From JBOGHU01 sp050742255 (GTDB lineage: Bacteria; Actinomycetota; Acidimicrobiia; Acidimicrobiales; CADCSY01): DNA of 22,079 nt. The stretch covers positions 1 through 22,079 of the forward strand of contig JBOGHU010000113.1 of the NCBI GenBank assembly GCA_050742255.1, read 5' to 3'. Below are positions 1 to 5,914 of this stretch, one piece after another. Every line of letters begins with the position of its first letter. Positions within the stretch are counted from its first letter, which is position 1. The translations under genes were made by a program, and so were the position numbers. The notes under the pieces were generated by a model. That model searched no databases, had not been told where the DNA came from, and saw only the letters and a list, made by a program, of their open reading frames with translations.

Positions 1-19
1 CCCGGGCCAAGGGCCCGGG
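1..19. terminator. GC hairpin at the left edge, possible terminator of the upstream gene
   Basis: CCCGGGCC (1-8) and GGCCCGGG (12-19) are perfect reverse complements around a 3-base loop. No T-run follows, so this is not a canonical intrinsic terminator. Its position before the putative guaB3 promoter would suit the end of a gene lying off the left edge, but that gene cannot be seen. Confidence 0.25.
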
Positions 20-47
20 CGTCCGCCTTCCTGGCGACGGCCCTCGG

Positions 48-53
48 TAGACT
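48..53 (+). promoter_or_regulatory. Putative -10 hexamer TAGACT upstream of guaB3
   Basis: TAGACT fits the actinobacterial TANNNT -10 pattern and stands out in GC-rich surroundings. It lies 77 bases before the guaB3 GTG, so the transcript would carry a leader that includes the tandem repeats. No recognisable -35 was found at 16-18 bases. Confidence 0.35.
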
Positions 54-69
54 CCCGCCCACGAGGCGC

Positions 70-120
70 GGCCGGCAGGGCCGGCAGCGAGGGGCCAGCA
101 GCGAGGGGCCAGCAGCGAGG
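70..120 (+). repeat. 14-bp tandem repeat in the guaB3 leader, each unit ending in an SD-like GCGAGG
   Basis: Three adjacent 14-base units occupy 79-92, 93-106 and 107-120. The unit is GGCCAGCAGCGAGG, and the first copy has G in place of A at unit position 5. A 9-base partial copy (70-78) precedes them. The last unit runs into GAGGAGCGTC, the ribosome binding site of guaB3. Every unit contains a purine-rich AGCGAGG that could compete as a Shine-Dalgarno sequence. The origin by slippage is an inference. Confidence 0.85.
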
Positions 121-130
121 GAGGAGCGTC

Positions 131-1297
131 GTGGGGGAGATCGAGGTCGGGATCGGGAAGTCCGGCCGCCAGGCCTGGGGGTTCGACGACATCTCCATCG
201 TGCCCAGCCGCCGGACCCGGGACCCCGAGGACGTCGACATCTCCTGGGAGATCGACGCCTTCCGCTTCGAGCTGCCGGTCATGGGGGCGGCCATGGACGG
301 CGTCACCAGCCCTGCCGCGGCGGTGGCGCTGGGGCGCCTGGGCGGGGTGGGGGTGCTGAACCTGGAGGGGCTGTGGACCCGCTACGAGGACCCCGAGCCG
401 CTGCTGGAGGAGATCGCCGGGCTGCCGGCGGAGAAGGCCACCGCCCGCCTGCAGGAGATCTACGCAGAGCCGGTCAAGGTGGAGCTGATCGTCCCCCGGA
501 TCCGGCGGATCAAGGACGCCGGGGTGGTGTCGTGCGCGTCGGTGACTCCGCAGCGGACCCAGGCCTTCGCCCCCCACCTCATGGAGGCGGAGCTCGACCT
601 GCTGGTCATCCAAGGCACGGTGGTGTCGGCCGAGCACGTCTCGAGGACGGCCGAGCCGCTCAACCTGAAGCGCTTCGTGCGGGAGCTCGACGTCCCGGTC
701 ATCGTGGGGGGCTGCGCCTCCTACCAGGCCGCCCTCCACCTCATGCGCACCGGTGCGGCCGGGGTGCTGGTGGGGGTGGGCCCGGGGAACGCCTGCACCA
801 GCCGGGGGGTGCTGGGCATCGGGGTGCCCCAGGCCACGGCCATCGCCGACGCCAGGGGGGCCCGCATGCGCCACCTGGACGAGACCGGCGTGTACTGCCA
901 CGTGATCGCGGACGGGGGGATGCGCACCGGTGGCGACGTGGCCAAGGCCATCGCCTGTGGCGCCGACGCCGTCATGCTCGGCGCCCCCCTGGCCGCCGCC
1001 CAGGGGGCGCCGGGGCGGGGCTACCACTGGGGCATGGCCACCTTCCACCCGACCCTGCCCCGGGGGGCCCGGGTGCGGGTCGGCACCAGGGCCACCCTGG
1101 AGGAGATCCTGGTGGGGCCGGCCCGGGACAACGACGGCACCCTCAACCTGTTCGGCGCCCTGCGGGCGTCCATGGCCACCTGCGGCTACGACTCCGTCAA
1201 GGAGTTCCAGAAGGCCGAGGTGGTCGTGGCGCCGGCCGTGCGGACCGAGGGCAAGGCCCTCCAGCACGCCCAGGGCATCGGCATGGGCACGAGCTAG
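131..1297 (+). CDS. guaB3: GuaB3-type IMP dehydrogenase/GMP reductase family protein
   Basis: This is a 388-residue TIM-barrel enzyme of the IMP dehydrogenase/GMP reductase family. It lacks the CBS (Bateman) pair of full IMPDH, whose usual length is near 490 residues. The catalytic loop reads GPGNACTSR with nucleophile Cys222. A GFDDISIVPSRRT segment lies near the N-terminus and GADAVMLGAPLA in the phosphate-binding region. Actinobacteria commonly carry this GuaB3 paralogue beside guaB and guaA. Whether it oxidises IMP, reduces GMP or does something else is not decided by sequence here. The GTG start at 131 follows GAGGGAGGAG (117-126) at good spacing. guaA begins 3 bases after the stop, so the two are almost surely co-transcribed. 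Family certain, exact reaction uncertain. Confidence 0.9.
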   Translation: MGEIEVGIGKSGRQAWGFDDISIVPSRRTRDPEDVDISWEIDAFRFELPVMGAAMDGVTSPAAAVALGRLGGVGVLNLEGLWTRYEDPEPLLEEIAGLPAEKATARLQEIYAEPVKVELIVPRIRRIKDAGVVSCASVTPQRTQAFAPHLMEAELDLLVIQGTVVSAEHVSRTAEPLNLKRFVRELDVPVIVGGCASYQAALHLMRTGAAGVLVGVGPGNACTSRGVLGIGVPQATAIADARGARMRHLDETGVYCHVIADGGMRTGGDVAKAIACGADAVMLGAPLAAAQGAPGRGYHWGMATFHPTLPRGARVRVGTRATLEEILVGPARDNDGTLNLFGALRASMATCGYDSVKEFQKAEVVVAPAVRTEGKALQHAQGIGMGTS

Positions 1298-1300
1298 GGG

Positions 1301-2848
1301 ATGCCGGTCACGGCCCCGTTCGACACGGTGCTGGTCGTCGACTTCGGGGCCCAGTACGCCCAGCTCATCGCCCGCAGGGTCCGGGAAGCCCGGGTCTACA
1401 GCGAGATCGTCCCCCACACCGTCACCGCCGCCGAGGTCGCCGCCCGCCGCCCGGTCGGGGTGATCCTCTCGGGCGGTCCCAAGTCGGTGCACGTGGACGG
1501 CGCCCCTCTCCTCGACCCCGCCGTCCTCCACCTGGGCATCCCCGTCCTCGGCATCTGCTACGGCGCCCAGCTGGTTGCCCACCAGCTCGGCGGCGAGGTG
1601 GCCCGCACCGGCCGGGGCGAGTACGGCCGGACCACCGTGGAGGTCGTCGCCCCCTCGGCGCTGCTGGGGCCGGGCCCGCCCGCCAGCCAGACGGTGTGGA
1701 TGAGCCACGCCGACGCCATCGTGGCCGCCCCCCCGGGCTTCGCCGTCACCGCCGCCGCCCCCGACGCGCCGGTGGCGGTGCTGGAGTCACCCGGGCTGCG
1801 CCTGTTCGGCGTGCAGTTCCACCCCGAGGTGGCGCACACCCCCCGGGGTCAGGAGGTGCTGGCCCGCTTCCTCCACCAGGTGTGCGGTGCCCGTCCCACC
1901 TGGACCATGGCCTCGATCATCGAGACCCAGGCCCGGGCCGTGCGCCGGCAGGTGGGTGGGGCGCGAGTCATCTGCGGCCTGTCGGGGGGCATCGACTCGG
2001 CGGTGGCGGCGGCCCTGGTCCACCGGGCGGTGGGCGACCAGCTCACCTGCGTCTACGTCGACACCGGGCTGATGCGGGCAGGCGAGAGCGACCAGGTGGT
2101 CGAGACCTTCCGCCGCCACCAGGGCATCGACCTGGTCCACATCCGGGCCGCCCGCCGCTTCTTCGCCTGCCTGGCCGGGGTGGTCGACCCCGAGGAGAAG
2201 CGCAAGGTCATCGGTGAGCGCTTCATCCGGGAGTTCGAGTCGGCGGCCCGGGACCTGGAGGGCGCCCGCTTCCTGGTCCAGGGGACCCTCTACCCCGACG
2301 TCATCGAGTCCGGCACGGCCGACGCCGCCACCATCAAGACCCACCACAACGTGGGCGGGCTCCCCTCCGACCTGGGGTTCGAGCTGGTCGAGCCCCTGCG
2401 GGCGCTGTTCAAGGACGAGGTGCGACGGCTGGGTGAGGAGCTGGGCCTGCCCGAGGAGCTGGTCTGGCGCCAGCCCTTCCCCGGTCCCGGCCTGGGGGTG
2501 CGCATCATCGGCGAGGTGACGCCTGAGCGGGTGGCCATCCTCCGCCAGGCCGACACGGTGGTGCGCGAGGAGCTGGCCCGGGCCGGCCTGGACCGGGAGG
2601 TGTGGCAGGCCTTCGCCGTGCTCCCGGCCGTCCGCACGGTGGGGGTGATGGGCGACGAGCGCTCCTACGCCTACCCGGTGGTGGTGCGCGCCGTCACCAG
2701 CGACGACGCCATGACCGCCGACTGGGCCCGCCTCCCCCACGACCTGCTCGCCCGCCTGGCCGGGCGCATCATCAACGAGGTCCCCGGGGTCAACCGGGTG
2801 GCCTACGACATCACCTCCAAGCCGCCCGGCACCATCGAGTGGGAGTAG
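1301..2848 (+). CDS. guaA: GMP synthase (glutamine-hydrolysing)
   Basis: The enzyme converts XMP, glutamine and ATP to GMP in the cytoplasm. All 515 residues of the usual two-domain protein are present. The N-terminal class I glutamine amidotransferase has GICYGAQL with nucleophile Cys86 and FHPEV supplying His174 and Glu176. The ATP pyrophosphatase domain carries the P-loop SGGIDS at 228-233. The C-terminal dimerisation domain ends with the family-typical KPPGTIEWE. The gene starts with ATG 3 bases downstream of guaB3 and shares its promoter. It ends facing the HTTM gene across a 23-base gap that holds a hairpin. Nothing looks broken. Confidence 0.98.
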   Translation: MPVTAPFDTVLVVDFGAQYAQLIARRVREARVYSEIVPHTVTAAEVAARRPVGVILSGGPKSVHVDGAPLLDPAVLHLGIPVLGICYGAQLVAHQLGGEVARTGRGEYGRTTVEVVAPSALLGPGPPASQTVWMSHADAIVAAPPGFAVTAAAPDAPVAVLESPGLRLFGVQFHPEVAHTPRGQEVLARFLHQVCGARPTWTMASIIETQARAVRRQVGGARVICGLSGGIDSAVAAALVHRAVGDQLTCVYVDTGLMRAGESDQVVETFRRHQGIDLVHIRAARRFFACLAGVVDPEEKRKVIGERFIREFESAARDLEGARFLVQGTLYPDVIESGTADAATIKTHHNVGGLPSDLGFELVEPLRALFKDEVRRLGEELGLPEELVWRQPFPGPGLGVRIIGEVTPERVAILRQADTVVREELARAGLDREVWQAFAVLPAVRTVGVMGDERSYAYPVVVRAVTSDDAMTADWARLPHDLLARLAGRIINEVPGVNRVAYDITSKPPGTIEWE

Positions 2849-2850
2849 GG

Positions 2851-2869
2851 CCGGTGGGCTCGCCACCGG
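2851..2869. terminator. Hairpin between convergent guaA and HTTM gene
   Basis: CCGGTGG (2851-2857) pairs perfectly with CCACCGG (2863-2869) around the loop GCTCG. It fills the gap between the guaA stop and the stop of the minus-strand HTTM gene. There is no U-tract on either strand, as is common in high-GC actinobacteria. A bidirectional terminator is an inference from position and symmetry. Confidence 0.5.
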
Positions 2870-2871
2870 GA

Positions 2872-3855
2872 TCAGGCGGTGGCGACCTCACGGGGGGCCT
2901 TCCGGCGCTGGGCCCGGCTCGGGGGCTCGGGCCCGGCCGAGCCGAGGGCCCGCAGCGGCCGCCACCGGGCCCCCTTCAGCCGGCTCCGCAGGCCCGCCAG
3001 CACCCTGGTCATGGTCTCGGGGGGGACGAAGGCCAGGTAGCCGAGGAACATGGTGAAGCTGAACAGGCCCACCATGACCGTGAGGAGGATGGACAGGTGC
3101 AGGAGCACCCCTGCCCCCAGCACCCACGGACGGGCCCGGCGGTTCCAGACGAACAAGGCCAACGCCACCTCGATGGCCAGGGTGGTGTAGGTCAGAAGGT
3201 TGGCCAGGGGCGCCCAGTTGGTGACCCACAGGGGCACGTCGAAGCGGGCGACCTCACCCACCCGCATGGCGTAGGACACCGCCGTCCCCTCGTTCCAGGT
3301 GGTCCCCCGCAGCTTTAGCCACACCGTGAACAGGTAGACGGCGCTGAGCTGCACCTGCATGAGGCGGACGGCCCAGGGCGCCCGGAGGGGGAACTCCCAG
3401 AAGCGGTCCCGGTGCCTGCGCCACCGGTCCACCGAGAGCGCCACCCCGGCGGGGGCGAAGACCAGGTACAGCCCGAACAGCCGGAGCAGGATGTCGGCGG
3501 AGTTGAACACGACCGGGTTGCGGATCTGGAACGACGTCAGGCCGACGAGGGCCACCACCGCCGCCAGGCGGGTGCGGTAGCCGACGATCAGGCACACCGC
3601 CGCCGCCACCTGCAGGGCGAACAGCACGGCGATGGCGGTCTTGGAGGGGAAGACGTCGAGGACGGTCCAGGTCCAGGTGATCGGCGGTTTCTCGGGGAGG
3701 AGGCCCGAGTCGGAGAAGAAGGTGAACAGGTCGGCCGAGAGGAGCAGCGACCATGCCAGCAGCAGCACCCCGTAGCCGATGCGGACCACGGCCAGGGTCG
3801 AGGTGGGCGTGGGGGCGAACCAGAAGTCCTCCCACCACCCCGGCAGCCGCCTCAC
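2872..3855 (-). CDS. HTTM-domain integral membrane protein (vitamin K-dependent gamma-carboxylase superfamily)
   Basis: This is a 327-residue multi-pass membrane protein. It opens with a WWEDFWFAP segment, then hydrophobic helices around RIGYGVLLLAWSLLL, AIAVLFALQVAAAVCLIV, AAVVALVGLTSF, LLRLFGLYLVFAP, LSAVYLFTVWLK, LTYTTLAIEVALALFVW, LLHLSILLTVMVG and MFLGYLAFV. The layout and motifs match the HTTM (horizontally transferred transmembrane) family related to gamma-glutamyl carboxylase. No bacterial substrate can be named. The C-terminus is a basic, Pro/Ala-rich cytosolic tail. The GTG start at 3855 shares GTGA with the TGA of the upstream gene, so translation is probably coupled. A much longer in-frame extension upstream is low-complexity shadow and was rejected. 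Confidence 0.85.
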   Translation of the reverse strand: MRRLPGWWEDFWFAPTPTSTLAVVRIGYGVLLLAWSLLLSADLFTFFSDSGLLPEKPPITWTWTVLDVFPSKTAIAVLFALQVAAAVCLIVGYRTRLAAVVALVGLTSFQIRNPVVFNSADILLRLFGLYLVFAPAGVALSVDRWRRHRDRFWEFPLRAPWAVRLMQVQLSAVYLFTVWLKLRGTTWNEGTAVSYAMRVGEVARFDVPLWVTNWAPLANLLTYTTLAIEVALALFVWNRRARPWVLGAGVLLHLSILLTVMVGLFSFTMFLGYLAFVPPETMTRVLAGLRSRLKGARWRPLRALGSAGPEPPSRAQRRKAPREVATA

Positions 3856-4418
3856 CGGCCTCTCCCCTGGTCGTCCAGGTCGATGGTGACGATCTCGGAC
3901 TCGGTCGGGGCGGAGCGGTCCTCGGCGCTGCCCGGCGGCCGGAGCTCCTGGACCCGCTCCAGCAACGCCACCCGTACCGGTCGGCGGCCGCCGTGGTCGA
4001 CGTCGTCGGCCACCCACCGGGCGAACGGTGCCTGGAGCTGTCGGAACTGGGCCAGCCGGATGGTCCCCAGCCACTTCCGCCAGCGGTCGTTGTGGGGAGG
4101 GCTCCAGGTGGCCGAGGTCCCGTCGGCGTAGTCGACGCGGGCGAAGATCTGGGAGCTGCGCCGGGGTGGGTCGGGGGCGAACAGGTTCCACTGCTGGCGC
4201 AGCCCGGTGACGCTGACGAAGGGCTCCACCACCGAGCTGGTGCTGCGGCGGAGGCCCGAGTCGGGCATGTTCCACAGGGCGATGCTGGCCAGGACGACCA
4301 CGAGGACCCCGCTGATGACCCACCGCCCGGCAGTGCTGGCCTCGACGCGCTCCTGGAGGGTGGTCGCAGCCGGTGGGAGTGCCTGGCGGCGCCGGCTCGC
4401 CCCCGTCACGCCTGGCAC
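3852..4418 (-). CDS. Single-pass membrane protein with an NLFAPDPP motif, HTTM partner (DUF5819-like)
   Basis: The protein has 188 residues. A basic N-terminus is followed by one membrane helix (about 33-51). The motif QQWNLFAPDPPRRSS (75-89) opens an extracytoplasmic domain with FARVDYADGTSATW and a WRKW segment. The NLFAP motif next to an HTTM gene recalls the DUF5819-type proteins that often accompany HTTM proteins in actinobacteria. I make that link from memory. The stop overlaps the HTTM start by 4 bases, which points to an equimolar membrane complex. The start is ambiguous: GTG at 4418, or GTG at 4409, which overlaps the TGA of a short ORF with a strong SD. Function unknown. Confidence 0.8.
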   Translation of the reverse strand: MPGVTGASRRRQALPPAATTLQERVEASTAGRWVISGVLVVVLASIALWNMPDSGLRRSTSSVVEPFVSVTGLRQQWNLFAPDPPRRSSQIFARVDYADGTSATWSPPHNDRWRKWLGTIRLAQFRQLQAPFARWVADDVDHGGRRPVRVALLERVQELRPPGSAEDRSAPTESEIVTIDLDDQGRGR

Positions 4419-4432
4419 TGGTCGCTCGACAT
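4406..4432 (-). CDS. Possible 8-residue leader ORF (MSSDQCQA) upstream of the NLFAPDPP gene
   Basis: Reading the minus strand, ATG at 4432 follows GGGAGGGGAGCGGG, the strongest SD-like sequence in this gap. It encodes MSSDQCQA and stops with a TGA (4408-4406) that overlaps in GTGA with an in-frame GTG (4409) of the downstream gene. This could be a leader peptide that delivers ribosomes by coupling, or an accident. No SD sits at usual spacing for the downstream GTG codons, which favours the coupled reading. Confidence 0.3.
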   Translation of the reverse strand: MSSDQCQA

Positions 4433-4511
4433 CCCGCTCCCCTCCCAGAGGCGCCCGTGGTCGACCGTCAGGGACGGCGATCGCCCACCCGGAGCGCCGC
4501 CATCTGACCGC

Positions 4512-4517
4512 AGACTA
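4512..4517 (-). promoter_or_regulatory. Putative -10 TAGTCT for the NLFAPDPP/HTTM pair
   Basis: On the minus strand the hexamer TAGTCT lies 54 bases after the P450 stop and about 80 bases before the leader ORF start. It fits the TANNNT pattern seen at other promoters here. No convincing -35 was found. It would give the HTTM pair its own promoter, separate from the P450 gene upstream. Confidence 0.4.
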
Positions 4518-4541
4518 GTGGACCGGCCCGGCGGTCGGGAT

Positions 4542-4555
4542 CGCGGCCGGCCGCG
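4542..4555. other. 14-bp perfect palindrome downstream of the P450 gene
   Basis: CGCGGCCGGCCGCG is self-complementary over all 14 bases. It lies 15 bases beyond the P450 stop and about 25 bases upstream of the TAGTCT hexamer on the minus strand. It may form a 5-bp stem with a 4-base loop (termination) or be a protein-binding site. Such GC palindromes also arise by chance in DNA of this composition. Confidence 0.35.
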
Positions 4556-4570
4556 GACCGCCGCCGCCCC

Positions 4571-5821
4571 TCAGCCCCGGCGCCGGAGCCGGACCGGGAG
4601 GCTGACCAGGCCCCGCAGGGTGAGGCTGTCCCGCCGGGCGGGCTCGTCGGTGCCCAGCTCCACCTCGGAGAACCGTTCGAGGAGCCGACCGAAGGCGACC
4701 TGGCCCTCCACCCGGGCCAGCGCCGCGCCCAGGCAGTGGTGGATGCCGCTCCCGAAGCTGAGCGAGGCGCCCTCGTCCCGACCCACGTCGAGGCGGTCGG
4801 GCTCGGTGAACCGCTCGGGATCCCGGTTGGCCGAGCCCAGGAGGGTGAGCACGCCGGCGCCGGCGGGGAGGCGGTGGCCGCCGAGCTCCACGTCGGCCAG
4901 GGCGGTCCGGCCGTCGACCTGCACCGGGCTGTCGTAGCGGAGGAGCTCGTCCACCGCCAGGCGCAGGAGGCCGGGGTCCCGGCGGAGCCGGAGGAGCTGG
5001 TCGGGGTGGCGCAGGAGGGCCAGCACGCCGTTGCCGATCAGGTTGGTGGTGGTCTCGAAGCCGGCCGCGAACAGCAGCACGGCGGTGGAGATCAACTCGT
5101 CGGTGGTGAGACGGTCGCCCTCGGCCTCGGCCGCCAGCAGCTCGCTGACCAGGTCATGGCGGGGGGCGGCCCGGCGCTCGGCCACCAGGTCGGCGAAGTA
5201 GGACCGCATGGTCCGCTGGGCCCCCTCGGCGGCGGCCAGGGCCTCGCGGCTGACGAAGACCTCGAGCAGGGCGGCGACGGCACGCACCAACGGCTGGAAC
5301 CGGGGGCGGTCCTCGACGGGGACCCCCAGCATCTCGCCGATGACGGTGACGGGCAGGGGGAAGGCCAGCCCGGCCACCAGGTCGGTCTCGCCCTCCCCGA
5401 GGCGGTCGAGCAGCTCGTCGACCAGAGCCACGATGCGGGGCCGGAGGCCCTCCACCGTCTTGGGGGTGAACGCCCTGGTCACCAACCCCCGCAGCCGGGT
5501 GTGGTCGGGGGGGTTCAGGAACAGCAGCGACGGCTTCTCGGCGGGGAAGGCGACCTGCCGGGCCAGCTCGGGGTCGGCCTCCCGCCACCGGTCCACCGCG
5601 TTGTCGTAGTCCTTGCCGAAGCGGGGGTCCCGCAGCACCCGCTGGCAGTCCTCGTACCGGGTGACCACCCAGAGGTCCAGGGCGCTGCGGTGCACCGGCG
5701 CCTGCTCCCGCAGCCGGGCGTAGCGGGGGTAGGGGTCGGCCCTCCCCTCGGGGGTGGCCACCAGCTCCAGCAGCAGGGCGTCGGCCTCGGCTGCTCCCAG
5801 GCCGGCGGCGGACGCGGTCAC
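4571..5821 (-). CDS. Cytochrome P450
   Basis: This is a 416-residue soluble bacterial class P450 haem monooxygenase, complete and of usual length. The I-helix oxygen-binding motif is AGFETTTN. The K-helix ExxR appears as ELLR in DELLRYDSPVQ. The haem loop FGSGIHHCLGAALAR has axial ligand Cys363. LLFLNPPDHTRLRGLV and AFTP match the usual C-helix area. No ferredoxin or reductase gene is adjacent and the substrate cannot be read from sequence. The closest general pattern is the actinobacterial CYP107/CYP105-like group, stated only loosely. The GTG start follows GAGAGGAGCGTCAC, and a second GAGGAGC lies 12 bases further upstream. The gene is divergent from pcrA across 93 bases. Confidence 0.95.
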   Translation of the reverse strand: MTASAAGLGAAEADALLLELVATPEGRADPYPRYARLREQAPVHRSALDLWVVTRYEDCQRVLRDPRFGKDYDNAVDRWREADPELARQVAFPAEKPSLLFLNPPDHTRLRGLVTRAFTPKTVEGLRPRIVALVDELLDRLGEGETDLVAGLAFPLPVTVIGEMLGVPVEDRPRFQPLVRAVAALLEVFVSREALAAAEGAQRTMRSYFADLVAERRAAPRHDLVSELLAAEAEGDRLTTDELISTAVLLFAAGFETTTNLIGNGVLALLRHPDQLLRLRRDPGLLRLAVDELLRYDSPVQVDGRTALADVELGGHRLPAGAGVLTLLGSANRDPERFTEPDRLDVGRDEGASLSFGSGIHHCLGAALARVEGQVAFGRLLERFSEVELGTDEPARRDSLTLRGLVSLPVRLRRRG

Positions 5822-5871
5822 GTGACGCTCCTCTCGGCGCTCCTCCCCCAGTCTCTCGCGTCCGGGGGCGC

Positions 5872-5908
5872 ATCACCCGTCGGGGCCGGCCGCCACCGGT
5901 AGGGTGAT
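5872..5908. promoter_or_regulatory. Inverted repeat ATCACCC-N23-GGGTGAT in the P450/pcrA divergent gap
   Basis: ATCACCC (5872-5878) and GGGTGAT (5902-5908) are exact reverse complements. The right arm overlaps the putative pcrA -10 (5900-5905). A site here could block pcrA transcription or serve both divergent genes. A regulator is an inference, and a 7-base match with a 23-base spacer may be chance. Confidence 0.3.
5900..5905 (+). promoter_or_regulatory. Putative -10 TAGGGT of pcrA, probably leaderless
   Basis: TAGGGT ends 9 bases before the pcrA ATG (5915), and no SD-like sequence lies between. Initiation at the usual distance from a -10 would start the RNA at or a few bases before the start codon. 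Confidence 0.5.
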
Positions 5909-5914
5909 CCACGC

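Noticed and set aside
373..2217. 614-residue open frame across guaB3 and guaA
   Set aside because: It is an out-of-frame Arg/Pro/Gly-rich shadow spanning two well-identified genes.
3856..4323. 156-residue N-terminal extension of the HTTM protein
   Set aside because: It is Arg/Pro/Gly-rich, lies over the NLFAPDPP gene in another frame, and HTTM homology starts at the GTG at 3855.
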